A stretch of DNA of 44,416 bases, from NCBI GenBank assembly GCA_020025345.1, contig JAHHSH010000006.1, positions 1 through 44,416 of the forward strand, in the 5' to 3' direction. This document shows positions 23,883 through 32,162 of this stretch, piece after piece. Under the pieces are notes generated by a model. That model saw nothing but the letters and a program-made list of their open reading frames with translations. It had not been told where the DNA came from and did not search any database. The DNA comes from Oscillospiraceae bacterium (GTDB lineage: Bacteria; Bacillota; Clostridia; Oscillospirales; Oscillospiraceae). The first letter of the stretch is position 1. The number at the start of each line of letters is the position of its first letter. Made by a program: the position numbers and the translations under genes.

Positions 23883-24349
23883 GAATTTGCTCCTTCCTTA
23901 CTGGGGTTGCCGTGGAGCGGATCATGTGCCGCCATATGCCGGTTGCCCTGTTCTATGAGTTCAAAAAGTCGGGTGAACTCCTCCCCCATTTGTCGCCGCA
24001 GGTCGTAGAGCGGCTGTAGGATCAGACCATAGCTGGCCTGCATCGCCTCTTCGCCTGCCTCTGTCAGAGAGAGTGTGCAGCTGCGCTCGTCCCGCGGATT
24101 TTTTGTCCGGCAGATGCAGCCCTTTTCCGACAGCTGCCGCAAGCACCGGCTCACGGCCTCTTTCTTCATGGCGGTGCGGCGGCTCATTGCCAGCGGTGTG
24201 TTGACCTCCGGATGGAGATACAAAATGGACAGCAGATCCAGCTCTGCGGCCGTCAGCGGACGTTTCTGCCCCTGGGGCAGCAGTGCCCGGGAAAACCGAT
24301 GCAGTTCTTCCAGCATTGCCAGCATTTGCAGCCACTCCTTCTCTTCCAT
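23879..24349 (-). CDS. MarR family transcriptional regulator
   Basis: 156 aa. A winged-helix core runs from about residue 35 to 105: LTAAELDLLSILYLHP, TPLAMSRRTAMKKEAVSRCL, then the wing LSEKGCICRTKNPRDERSC. It is first in an operon with the FUSC protein. The promoter TTGACA-N16-TATAAT overlaps a 19-base palindrome that is probably its own operator. MarR proteins are usually released by phenolic or other small lipophilic ligands. Confidence 0.92.
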   Translation of the reverse strand: MEEKEWLQMLAMLEELHRFSRALLPQGQKRPLTAAELDLLSILYLHPEVNTPLAMSRRTAMKKEAVSRCLRQLSEKGCICRTKNPRDERSCTLSLTEAGEEAMQASYGLILQPLYDLRRQMGEEFTRLFELIEQGNRHMAAHDPLHGNPSKEGANS

Positions 24350-24377
24350 GGGTCTTCTCCCCCTCTGTTCGAAATAA

Positions 24378-24431
24378 GTTAACGAAGTTAATTAACATTG
24401 TTAATTATAGCAACTGTAAAGAAGTTGTCAA
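24378..24431 (-). promoter_or_regulatory. Promoter and operator of the marR-FUSC operon
   Basis: On the minus strand TTGACA (24431-24426) and TATAAT (24409-24404) are 16 bases apart. The inverted repeat TAATTAAC-ATT-GTTAATTA covers 24389-24407 and overlaps the -10. A further GTTAAC lies at 24378-24383, giving a row of TTAAC half-sites typical of MarR operators. Confidence 0.75.
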
Positions 24432-24472
24432 GAAGAAATGCGAAAAATTTTTATTATGTTAATAAAATAGAT

Positions 24473-24508
24473 GCAAAAGAGCCGCCCTTTCCGAAGAAAG
24501 AGCGGCTC
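24473..24508 (-). terminator. Terminator of the nuclease-fold gene
   Basis: On the minus strand GAGCCGCTCTTTC, TTCG loop and GAAAGGGCGGCTC form a stem followed by TTTTGC, about 15 bases after the stop at 24525. Confidence 0.8.
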
Positions 24509-24524
24509 ATGTCGGTGAGCTGGA

Positions 24525-25628
24525 TTAGTGGAGCTCGACTTCCAGCAAGACGGGGTTGTGGTCGCTGTAGACGAAATCCTTTTGCAGCGTCTGCACCTTG
24601 ACCGCCTCCACATTGGGGGAGACAATGAAGCCGTCGATCACATAATACTGGGTCAACGGGTCGGCGGGATTGTGGGGCTGGTTCAAAAGACGGCAGGTAG
24701 GCGTGGTGTCGTCATAGAGCACCTGCCAGGGCGCGGGAATCTCCGGCAGCAGGCCGGGTACCCAGGCGCTGGTCTCCTTCACCTCGTGCTTGGCACCGGG
24801 GAACACCTGATTGAAGTCGCCGCCGGCGATGACGTAGTTGCCCTTCTCATACTCCTCGGCCAGAAGGGTCAGCAGCTGCTGGGTCTGGGCAGTCTTGCCA
24901 TCGCCGTCGTCATAGGCCTCCAGATGGAGGTTGACCATCACCAGCTCGTGGCCGGTGCCTTCGATGGGGATGCGGGAGACCAGCAGGCAGCGCTTGAGGT
25001 TGGCCGTGCGCATGGGCCAGCTGAAGGGGACGGGCAGGCTCTCGCGGGTGCATTCCTCCATGCGGAAGCGGCTGTAGGTGGCCACACCGGAGTTCACAGA
25101 GCTGATGGGGTCTGCGGGCGGGAAGGGCACAAAGTTGCACACATAGTTGGGGGCAAAGGCGGCGTCCTGTCGATCAAGATCCGTGTTGCCGTAGATTTGC
25201 CACTGGTTCTGATGGTAGCTGCGGGCAGAGTCCACATCCACCTCCTGCAGCATGGTGATGTCTGCGTCCACCTCGCCGAGGAAGTCGGAGATGCCGTTGA
25301 GGTTCTTCTCCACCACCTCTTTGCTCTCCGGGTTGGAGGTCTTGCCGCCGTCCAGCACGAAGTCGGACTCCTCGCCGAGTCCGCAGTAGCCGGTGTTCCA
25401 GGTGAGGATTTTTAGGGGCTGACCTTTGTAGTTCTCCTCGGCGCGCAGGAAGCCATCCTCAATCTGACCTCTGGCGGCCTGCTCCACAGGGGCGGGCTTA
25501 TATTCCGTGGCGGTGAGCCAGCCCACAAAGGCTCCGGAAAGCAGCAGGAGCACACCCACGATGATCGCAGCGGTGATCCCTGCATAGAAATACCAATGGT
25601 GGCGCTTTTTGTTCGCTGTTGCTGCCAT
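24525..25628 (-). CDS. Membrane-anchored endonuclease/exonuclease/phosphatase family protein
   Basis: 367 aa. A single transmembrane anchor at residues about 13-38 (preceded by KKRHH) should place the catalytic domain outside the membrane. The EEP fold is marked by LTWNTGYCGL, MLQEVDVD, the GGDFNQVFPG metal/nucleotide site and the C-terminal SDHNPVLLEVELH. Family members include sphingomyelinases, phosphoinositide phosphatases and DNases. The extracellular position and lack of nuclease-specific loops favour a phospholipid or phosphodiester substrate, but this is not decisive. Monocistronic. Confidence 0.85.
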   Translation of the reverse strand: MAATANKKRHHWYFYAGITAAIIVGVLLLLSGAFVGWLTATEYKPAPVEQAARGQIEDGFLRAEENYKGQPLKILTWNTGYCGLGEESDFVLDGGKTSNPESKEVVEKNLNGISDFLGEVDADITMLQEVDVDSARSYHQNQWQIYGNTDLDRQDAAFAPNYVCNFVPFPPADPISSVNSGVATYSRFRMEECTRESLPVPFSWPMRTANLKRCLLVSRIPIEGTGHELVMVNLHLEAYDDGDGKTAQTQQLLTLLAEEYEKGNYVIAGGDFNQVFPGAKHEVKETSAWVPGLLPEIPAPWQVLYDDTTPTCRLLNQPHNPADPLTQYYVIDGFIVSPNVEAVKVQTLQKDFVYSDHNPVLLEVELH

Positions 25629-25703
25629 AGCGATTCTCCTTTAAACGCTGTCCCGCAGGACAGGGAATTTGATGCTCTCTATTTTATCATACCGCCTGAA
25701 AGA

Positions 25704-25745
25704 CCGCAAGACGGCGATCTCCCGGGGGAAATCGCCGTCTTGCGG
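25704..25745 (-). terminator. Terminator-like hairpin after the NUDIX gene
   Basis: A 15-bp perfect stem (CCGCAAGACGGCGAT with its complement) overlaps the region just below the NUDIX stop. The T tail on the minus strand is short (TCTTTC). Confidence 0.6.
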
Positions 25746-25749
25746 ATGG

Positions 25750-26283
25750 TCAAAGCTGTATCTGGGCGCATTGTAGCGCCTTTTTTAGGATTTCACCGTG
25801 GTCAAAGGCCAGCTCCTCCGGGCGCAGCGTCACATCGTCCGATGTCAATAGGAGACGGTCGCCCTCCCGGTGCAGGGTGAACCACGCGGCGTCGGCGGCG
25901 TCGTCTCCTGCCTGCACGCCTAAGTCTCCGTGCACCACGGCACAAAAGGCCACGGACACTGTCCAGCCCCGGGGATCGCGGCCCGGTGCGCTGAACACAT
26001 CCACCAGCTGCAAAGGAAGACCTCGGACGCCGGTTTCCTCCTCCAGCTCCCGGCGGGCGGTGGTTTCGATGGGCTCATTTTCATTGGCAAAGCCGCCGGG
26101 AGTGGCCCATTTCCCTAAGAAGGGATGGCCGCCGCGGCGAATGAGCAGCAGCTGTACGGCATCTTCCGTCTGCCGGAAAATCACAATATCCGCCGTCATG
26201 GCGGGCTTGGGGTAGTTATGTGTGCGGTACTGGGCGATGGCCTCCGCCTCCGTCAGACCCTTTTTATCTCGCAGTTCTTCCAT
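25750..26283 (-). CDS. NUDIX hydrolase
   Basis: 177 aa. The NUDIX box is complete (GGFANENEPIETTARREL followed by EEETGV, at about residues 68-91 of this form), so a Mg-dependent pyrophosphohydrolase on a nucleoside diphosphate derivative is expected. The N-terminal segment ending in NYPKPAMTADIVIF and the C-terminal winged-like tail resemble ADP-ribose/NADH-type NUDIX proteins, not MutT. The ATG at 26283 is preferred because GGAGG lies eight bases before it; an ATG at 26304 would place that site inside the coding region. Confidence 0.87.
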   Translation of the reverse strand: MEELRDKKGLTEAEAIAQYRTHNYPKPAMTADIVIFRQTEDAVQLLLIRRGGHPFLGKWATPGGFANENEPIETTARRELEEETGVRGLPLQLVDVFSAPGRDPRGWTVSVAFCAVVHGDLGVQAGDDAADAAWFTLHREGDRLLLTSDDVTLRPEELAFDHGEILKKALQCAQIQL

Positions 26284-26312
26284 AAAAATCGCCTCCGGTT
26301 CCATGATACAGC

Positions 26313-26340
26313 AAAAGCGGCTGCCGAAGCAACCGCTTTT
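26313..26340 (-). terminator. Terminator of the csoR-copA operon
   Basis: On the minus strand AAAAGCGGTTGC, TTCG loop and GCAGCCGCTTTT form a stem with a short T tail, 16 bases after the copA stop. Confidence 0.75.
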
Positions 26341-26355
26341 GCCGCTGTTTGTGTC

Positions 26356-26565
26356 TTAGTCGATGGAAATGACCTTGTAGCCTGCCTCGGTGACAGCCTT
26401 GGTCAGCACCTCGTTGTCCACATCGTGGGTCAGGGTGACGACGGCATTGCCCTCGGTGTGGCTGGCAACAGCGGACTCCACGCCGTCAATGGCCTCCAGA
26501 GCGGTCTTGGCGTGCTTCTCGCACATGGGGCACATCATGCCCTCAATCTTCATGGTCTTGGTCAT
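26356..26565 (-). CDS. Internal start: possible free CopZ-like copper chaperone (C-terminal 69 aa of CopA)
   Basis: Within copA and in the same frame, AAGGAG (26580-26575 on minus) lies nine bases before an ATG at 26565. Starting there gives a 69-aa protein (MTKTMKIEG, then MMCPMCEKH) with the exact size and fold pattern of CopZ chaperones, complete from start to the copA stop. This may be a fused copZ that kept its translation signals, so that one mRNA makes both CopA and CopZ. Alternatively it is a leftover of a recent fusion with no separate product. Confidence 0.5.
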   Translation of the reverse strand: MTKTMKIEGMMCPMCEKHAKTALEAIDGVESAVASHTEGNAVVTLTHDVDNEVLTKAVTEAGYKVISID

Positions 26566-29397
26566 AGTTGCATTCTCCTTTTCGTTATTGATGGTTTCTT
26601 CAAAGGATACGACCTTGTAGCCCGCATCCTCGATGGCGGTTTTCAGTGCCGCGTGCTCCACAGGCCCGGTGACCTGTACCACGGCAGTGCCGGCGGTGTG
26701 GGAGGCGGTGGCCTCTGCCACGCCGTCGATCTTCTCAAGGGCGTCCTTGACGTGCTTTTCGCAGTGCTCGCACATCATGCCCTCAATGTGTACAGTGACG
26801 GTGTCCCTCTTCGCGTTGTCCGAGAGGATGGAGAGCACCTTGTAGCCCTCGTTCTCCACGGCCTCCTGCAGCACCTTGGCATCCAGAGAGTGGTGCAGCG
26901 TTACCAGTGCGCGCTTGTCGGTGTGGGAGGCGGTGGCCTCTGCCACGCCGTCGATCTTCTCAAGGGCGTCCTTGACGTGCTTTTCGCAGTGCTCACACAT
27001 CATGCCCTCAATGTTCATCACCAGATGGATCTCCTCTGCGGCGTCGCAGGCGCACTGTACGGCGGCCTTGACAGGCTGGGCGGCAGCGGGCAGCACGATG
27101 GGCTCGGCAGGGGCGGCGGCCCGGTTCTTCAAGGGCTTATCCTTGGAGGCGTCATGCAGCTTGAAGAGGTTCAGACGCAGGGCGTTGGTGACCACGCAGA
27201 AGCTGGAAAGGCTCATGGCGGCGGCGCCCAGCATGGGGTTAAGTGTGATGCCGAAGTGAACCAGTACACCGGCGGCGATGGGGATACCGATGGAGTTGTA
27301 GAAGAAGGCCCAGAACAGGTTCTCGTGGATATTCCGCAGTGTGGCGCGGCTCAGACGGACAGCGGTGGACACGTCGCTGAGTTTGCTGTTCATCAGCACC
27401 ACGTCGGCGGCGTCGATGGCCACATCGGCACCGGCACCGATGGCGATACCGATGTCGGCACGGGTCAGCGCGGGGGCGTCGTTGATGCCGTCGCCTACCA
27501 TGGCCACCTTGCCGCGCTTTTGCAGCTGCCGGATGACGGCCTCCTTGCCGTCGGGCAGCACACCTGCGATGACCTCGTCCACACCGGCCTGTGCGCCGAT
27601 GGCCTGTGCGGTGCGCTCATTGTCGCCGGTCAGCATGACCACATGGATGCCCATGCCCTGCAGCTCTCGGACGGCGCGGGGGCTGTCCTCCTTGATGGTG
27701 TCGGCCACGGCGATGATGCCCAGAAGCTTGCCGTCCTCAGAGAAGAACAGGGGCGTCTTGCCGGCCTCAGCCAGCTTCCGGGAGGCCTCCTCCAGCTGGG
27801 GGGAGACGGTGGCGACGGTCTTAATAAAGCTGCCGGAGCCGCCGTAGAGGGACTTGCCCGCCAGCTGGGCAGTCAGACCGTTGCCGGGCAGGGCGGTGAA
27901 GTTCTCCACCGCGTCGGCGCTGAGCTTCTTGTCCTCGGCATAGGCCACAATGGCCCGGGCCAGAGGGTGTTCGCTCTTGGCCTCCAGAGAGACGGCGCGG
28001 GCGATGAGGGTTTCCTCGGTGCAGCCCTCGGCGGGCAGAATGTCCGTAACACGGGGCTCGCCGGAGGTGATGGTGCCGGTCTTGTCCAGTGCCACCACGG
28101 CCACGCGGCCCGTCTCCTCCAGAGAGACGGCGGTTTTGAAGAGAATACCGTTCTTGGCACCCATGCCGTTGCCCACCATGATGGCCACGGGGGTGGCCAG
28201 ACCCAGCGAGCAGGGGCAGGAGATAACCAGCACGGAGATGGCGCGGGCCAGCGCGTAGCCCACATCGCCGTTGATGAACATCCACACAATGAAGGTGATG
28301 ACGGAGATAGAGATAACCGTGGGAACGAACACGCCGGCCACCTTGTCGGCGATCTTGGCGATGGGAGCCTTGGTGGCGGCGGCATCGGAAACCATCTGGA
28401 TGATCTGGGAGAGTGTGGTGTCCTCGCCCACGCGGGTGGCCTCACACTTGAGATAGCCAGAGGTGTTGGTGGTGGCGGCGGAGACGCCGTCACCCACTTC
28501 CTTGTCCACCGGGATGGACTCGCCGGTGAGGGCGGCCTCGTTGACGGCGCTGGAACCCTCCAGAATAATGCCGTCCACGGGGATGTTCTCGCCGGGGCGC
28601 ACCACAAAGATATCGCCCTTCTTCACCTGCTCGATGGGGACTTCCGTCTCCTTGCCGTCCTTGAGCAAAACGGCGGTCTTGGGCGCCAGCTTCATAAGGC
28701 TCTTGAGCGCGTCGGTGGTCTTGCCCTTGGAGCGCGCCTCCAGCATCTTGCCCACGGTGATGAGGGTCAGGATCATGGCGGCGGATTCAAAGTAGAACTC
28801 GTGGGCGTAGTGGTGCGCCGTCTCCATGTCGCCGTTTGCCATGTGATAGGACATGGCCAGCAGGGCGTAGACGCTCCACACATAGGACACGGCGGAGCCC
28901 ATGCCCACCAGCGTATCCATGTTGGGGGCGCGGTTCCACAGTGCTTTAAAGCCGCTGGTGAAGAACTTCTTGTTGATGATCATAACAATCCCGGCCAGCA
29001 GCAGCTGAATGATGCCGTTGGAGAGGGGATTATCGAGGAACTTCGGCAGCGGCCAGCCCCACATGGCGGCACCCATGGAGAAGTACATCAGCACCAGCAA
29101 AAAGCCCACGGAGGTGAGGAAGCGGCGCTTGAGCTTGGGGGTCTCGTGATCCTCCAGCGCGTCGGCGGCATCGGCCATGGAGGGCTGTGCCTGTCCGGCG
29201 CCCTTCTCGGTGCAGCCGTAGCCGGCATTTTCCACCGCGGCAATGATCTCGGCGGGAGTCGCGGTACCCTCCACGCCCATGGAATTGGTCAGCAGGCTGA
29301 CGGAACAGCTTGTGACTCCGGCCAGACCGCTGACCGCTTTTTCCACCCGCGCGGAGCAGGCGGCACAGCTCATGCCGGTTACATTATATTGTGTCAT
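26356..29397 (-). CDS. copA: Copper-exporting P1B ATPase with three extra C-terminal HMA domains
   Basis: 1013 aa, about 200 longer than usual CopA. An N-terminal heavy-metal-associated domain has CAAC at 11-14. The ATPase core has the membrane CPC motif (ISCPCSLG, about residue 393), the phosphorylated Asp in DKTGTIT, SEHPLA and GDGINDAP, i.e. a Cu(I) exporter. After the core, three more HMA domains follow with CEHC (about 800), CEHC (about 875) and CPMC (about 955). The second and third are very similar and share 94 of 95 bases in one stretch. The last is preceded by its own ribosome binding site and ATG and could be made alone as CopZ. It is the second gene of the csoR operon, 18 bases after csoR. 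Confidence 0.95.
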   Translation of the reverse strand: MTQYNVTGMSCAACSARVEKAVSGLAGVTSCSVSLLTNSMGVEGTATPAEIIAAVENAGYGCTEKGAGQAQPSMADAADALEDHETPKLKRRFLTSVGFLLVLMYFSMGAAMWGWPLPKFLDNPLSNGIIQLLLAGIVMIINKKFFTSGFKALWNRAPNMDTLVGMGSAVSYVWSVYALLAMSYHMANGDMETAHHYAHEFYFESAAMILTLITVGKMLEARSKGKTTDALKSLMKLAPKTAVLLKDGKETEVPIEQVKKGDIFVVRPGENIPVDGIILEGSSAVNEAALTGESIPVDKEVGDGVSAATTNTSGYLKCEATRVGEDTTLSQIIQMVSDAAATKAPIAKIADKVAGVFVPTVISISVITFIVWMFINGDVGYALARAISVLVISCPCSLGLATPVAIMVGNGMGAKNGILFKTAVSLEETGRVAVVALDKTGTITSGEPRVTDILPAEGCTEETLIARAVSLEAKSEHPLARAIVAYAEDKKLSADAVENFTALPGNGLTAQLAGKSLYGGSGSFIKTVATVSPQLEEASRKLAEAGKTPLFFSEDGKLLGIIAVADTIKEDSPRAVRELQGMGIHVVMLTGDNERTAQAIGAQAGVDEVIAGVLPDGKEAVIRQLQKRGKVAMVGDGINDAPALTRADIGIAIGAGADVAIDAADVVLMNSKLSDVSTAVRLSRATLRNIHENLFWAFFYNSIGIPIAAGVLVHFGITLNPMLGAAAMSLSSFCVVTNALRLNLFKLHDASKDKPLKNRAAAPAEPIVLPAAAQPVKAAVQCACDAAEEIHLVMNIEGMMCEHCEKHVKDALEKIDGVAEATASHTDKRALVTLHHSLDAKVLQEAVENEGYKVLSILSDNAKRDTVTVHIEGMMCEHCEKHVKDALEKIDGVAEATASHTAGTAVVQVTGPVEHAALKTAIEDAGYKVVSFEETINNEKENATMTKTMKIEGMMCPMCEKHAKTALEAIDGVESAVASHTEGNAVVTLTHDVDNEVLTKAVTEAGYKVISID
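26694..27013 (-). repeat. Duplicated HMA-domain segment inside copA
   Basis: Positions 26694-26788 and 26919-27013 are identical at 94 of 95 bases, offset by exactly 225 bases (75 codons). They cover the metal-binding loop and following helix of the two middle C-terminal HMA domains. This indicates recent tandem duplication or gene conversion. Confidence 0.9.
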
Positions 29398-29415
29398 AAA
29401 CGCTCCTTTCCCGGA

Positions 29416-29712
29416 TTATTTCATTAGTTTATATAGTGTGTGTACCAAATCGTCAATGACCTCGTCATGACCTTCCCGGATATCCGTGGCGACACAGCCG
29501 CGGATATGACTGTTCAAAAGCTCTCGGTTGAAGGCGTTGATGGCTGCGCCGGCCGCTGCACTCTGGGTGAGAATATCGGTGCAGTAGGCGTCGTTTTCCA
29601 CCATGCCCTTGATCCCACGGATCTGCCCCTCCAGACGGGAGAGACGGTTGATGAGCTTGCGGCGCTGCTCCTCACTGCGGACAGTTTTCTTTTCACAACA
29701 ACATTCGCTCAT
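29416..29712 (-). CDS. csoR: CsoR family copper-sensing repressor
   Basis: 98 aa, all-helical DUF156/CsoR family. The Cu(I) ligand set Cys-His-Cys is complete: Cys44 (DAYCTD), His69 and Cys73 (NSHIRGC). An extra cysteine-rich start (SECCCEK) precedes it. Copper binding should release the repressor and switch on this gene and copA. Its promoter carries a symmetric ATACCCC-CTA-GGGGTAT site next to the -10 box, the known type of CsoR operator. Confidence 0.93.
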   Translation of the reverse strand: MSECCCEKKTVRSEEQRRKLINRLSRLEGQIRGIKGMVENDAYCTDILTQSAAAGAAINAFNRELLNSHIRGCVATDIREGHDEVIDDLVHTLYKLMK

Positions 29713-29732
29713 GGATACAGCTCCTTTCTTAT

Positions 29733-29782
29733 ATACCCCCTAGGGGTATTTTGATTATAGCGTATCAGTATGTAGCTGTCAA
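29733..29782 (-). promoter_or_regulatory. csoR-copA promoter with CsoR operator
   Basis: On the minus strand TTGACA (29782-29777) and TATAAT (29759-29754) have a 17-base spacer, a full consensus promoter. The inverted repeat ATACCCC-CTA-GGGGTAT (29733-29749) covers the start site. Confidence 0.9.
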
Positions 29783-29928
29783 GCCCCGTGGAAAACCCTT
29801 TTTATAGTGTAGAGCAGTTTTTTCGAGGGGGCGGGTATCCGTCATAACCCTCCTTACTTCGGGGAAATGCGACGGGGAAAAAGAGAGAATCTGACAGTTT
29901 TCACGATAAAACATTGTTAACATAAAGG

Positions 29929-30003
29929 TGTGGATAACTATGTGGATAATGTGCATAACCTTGTAATTACCCGAAAAATCAAGGTTAACGCCATTGTGGA
30001 TAT
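29929..30003 (+). other. Cluster of DnaA-box-like sites upstream of the topoisomerase genes
   Basis: TGTGGATAA (complement of the TTATCCACA box) occurs exactly at 29929-29937 and 29941-29949. TGTGCATAA follows directly at 29950-29958 and TGTGGATAT at 29995-30003. All lie in one orientation between csoR and the GyrB/ParE-type gene. The remainder of 29783-30157 is AT-rich without a gene; a TATAAT at 30108-30113 may serve the topoisomerase operon. Confidence 0.6.
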
Positions 30004-30157
30004 AAAAGGGGGTGCTTGATTATTTGCAACGATTTTGGCAAAAATCAAATACCCGGCGGGCTAGAGCCCAATGCCCCCCTTGCAAGAATAGGGAAAATAC
30101 GATACACTATAATAGTTATGGACATATTTCCGGTGAAAATACCGGTCGGAGGATATT

Positions 30158-32146
30158 ATGGCAAAAAAGAAAACCTATGATAACGAGAGTATTTCGTCGC
30201 TGAAAGGCGCGGAGCGTGTCCGAAAACGCCCCGGTGTCATCTTCGGTTCCGATGGTTTGGAGGGCTGTGAGCACGCCGTGTTCGAGATCCTCTCCAACTC
30301 CATTGACGAGGCCAGAGAGGGCCACGGCAAGGCCATCACCGTCACACGGTTTTTAGACCACTCCATTCAGGTGGAGGACGCCGGACGCGGCTGCCCCGTG
30401 GACTGGAACGAGCGCGAGGGGCGCTACAACTGGGAGCTGGTGTTCTGCGAGCTGTACGCCGGCGGTAAATATAATAATGAGTCCAGTGAGAACTACGAGT
30501 TTTCTCTGGGCTTGAACGGCCTTGGTTCCTGCGCCACCCAGTACGCCTCCCAACACATGGACGTGACCGTCTGGCGTGAGGGTAAGGAGTACAGCTTGCA
30601 CTTTGAGCAGGGCGAGAACATCGGCGGCCTTGCTACCAAGGAGCAGACCGGCCGGGGCAAGCGCACCGGCACCTGCATCCGCTGGCTGCCGGATCTGGAT
30701 GTCTTCACCGACATCGACATTCCCGCCGACTTCTATCGGGATGTGATGAAGCGGCAGGCCGTGGTGAACGCCGGGATTACCTTCCGCTTCCGCAACGAGG
30801 TATCCACAGGCAAATTCGAGACGGAGGATTTCCTCTACGAAAACGGCATTGCCGACTATATCACGGAGCTGGCCGGGGAAAATCCCCTGACGCTGCCCGT
30901 CTGCTGGGAGGCCGAGCGCCGGGGCCGTGACCGTGCGGATAAGCCGGAGTATAAGGTGAAGCTGAATGTGGCCTGCTGCTTCTCCAACCATGTGCACCTG
31001 TGTGAGCACTACCACAACTCCAGTTTCCTCGAGCACGGCGGCAGCCCGGAGAAGGCCACTCGTCTGGCCTTTGTGGGCGCCATCGACAAGTATCTGCGGG
31101 AGAACAATAAATACACCAAGGGCGAGGGGAAGATCACCTTTGCCGACGTGCAGGACTGCCTGCTGCTGGTGAGCAACAACTTCTCCACCCAGACCAGCTA
31201 TGAAAACCAGACCAAGAAGGCCATCACCAATAAGTTTGTGCAGGAGGCCATGACGGAATTCCTGCGCAGCCGTCTGGAAATCTATTTTATTGAGAACCAC
31301 GACGACGCCGAGAAGATCGCCGCCCAGGTGCTCATCAATAAGCGCAGCCGTGAGACGGCGGAAAAGACCCGTGTCAATCAGAAGAAAAAGCTGACGGAGA
31401 AGATCGACATCGCCAACCGTGTCCAGAAGTTTGTGGACTGCCGCACCAAGGACGTGAGCCGCCGCGAGATCTACATCGTGGAGGGCGATTCCGCTCTGGG
31501 TGCCTGTAAGCAGTCCCGCGACGCAGAGTTCCAAGGCATCATGCCGGTGCGCGGTAAGATCCTCAACTGTCTGAAGGCCGACCTGCCCCGTATCTTCAAG
31601 AGCGATATCATTACGGATCTGATGAAGGTGCTGGGCTGCGGCGTGGAGGTGTCCGGCCGTGCCGTGAAGGAGCTCAACCAGTTCGACATCAATAATCTCC
31701 GCTGGAACAAAGTCATCATCTGTACCGATGGTGATGTGGACGGTTTCCAGATCCGCACCTTGATCCTCACCATGATCTATCGCCTCTGCCCCACCCTCAT
31801 CCGGGAGGGCTATGTCTACATTGCCGAGACGCCCCTTTTTGAGATCACCTGCAAGGAGAAGACGTGGTTTGCCTACTCCGAGAAGGAGAAGTCTGACATT
31901 GTCAAGTCGCTGGAGGGCAAAAAGATTTCCATCCAGCGCTCCAAAGGTCTGGGTGAAAACGACCCGGAGATGATGTGGCTGACCACCATGAACCCGGAGA
32001 CCCGCCGCTTGGTGGAGGTGCTGCCGGAGGACGTGGAGGAGACGGCCCGGGTCTTTGACCTGCTGCTGGGCGACAATCTGGCAGGGCGCAAGGAGTATAT
32101 CGCCGAGAACGGCTATAAATATATGGACATGATCGATGTATCCTAA
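30158..32146 (+). CDS. Type IIA topoisomerase subunit B (ParE/GyrB-like), divergent
   Basis: 662 aa. Order: GHKL ATPase (RKRPGVIFGS, FEILSNSIDEA with the catalytic Glu, GLNGLGS for the nucleotide, QTK in ENQTKK), transducer, and TOPRIM with EGDSALGA and the DGDVD metal site. The pattern is complete, so it should be active. Several motifs differ from canonical gyrase (RKRPGMYIG, GGLHGVG), placing it in a separate clade often labelled topoisomerase IV in Clostridia. It is translated 16 bases before the A-subunit gene, so the two should form a heterotetramer. Decatenation or relaxation is likelier than supercoiling. Confidence 0.93.
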   Translation: MAKKKTYDNESISSLKGAERVRKRPGVIFGSDGLEGCEHAVFEILSNSIDEAREGHGKAITVTRFLDHSIQVEDAGRGCPVDWNEREGRYNWELVFCELYAGGKYNNESSENYEFSLGLNGLGSCATQYASQHMDVTVWREGKEYSLHFEQGENIGGLATKEQTGRGKRTGTCIRWLPDLDVFTDIDIPADFYRDVMKRQAVVNAGITFRFRNEVSTGKFETEDFLYENGIADYITELAGENPLTLPVCWEAERRGRDRADKPEYKVKLNVACCFSNHVHLCEHYHNSSFLEHGGSPEKATRLAFVGAIDKYLRENNKYTKGEGKITFADVQDCLLLVSNNFSTQTSYENQTKKAITNKFVQEAMTEFLRSRLEIYFIENHDDAEKIAAQVLINKRSRETAEKTRVNQKKKLTEKIDIANRVQKFVDCRTKDVSRREIYIVEGDSALGACKQSRDAEFQGIMPVRGKILNCLKADLPRIFKSDIITDLMKVLGCGVEVSGRAVKELNQFDINNLRWNKVIICTDGDVDGFQIRTLILTMIYRLCPTLIREGYVYIAETPLFEITCKEKTWFAYSEKEKSDIVKSLEGKKISIQRSKGLGENDPEMMWLTTMNPETRRLVEVLPEDVEETARVFDLLLGDNLAGRKEYIAENGYKYMDMIDVS

Positions 32147-32162
32147 GGAGGTGTGCTGACAA

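Noticed and set aside
26125..29427. A 1100-codon open frame on the plus strand opposite copA
   Set aside because: It is a shadow of the GC-rich copA codons; composition is His/Gly/Asp-rich and repetitive, there is no ribosome binding site, and copA motifs are beyond doubt.
29929..30003. Chromosomal replication origin
   Set aside because: DnaA-box-like sites alone are not enough; dnaA, dnaN and a clear unwinding element are not seen, so it is reported only as a box cluster.
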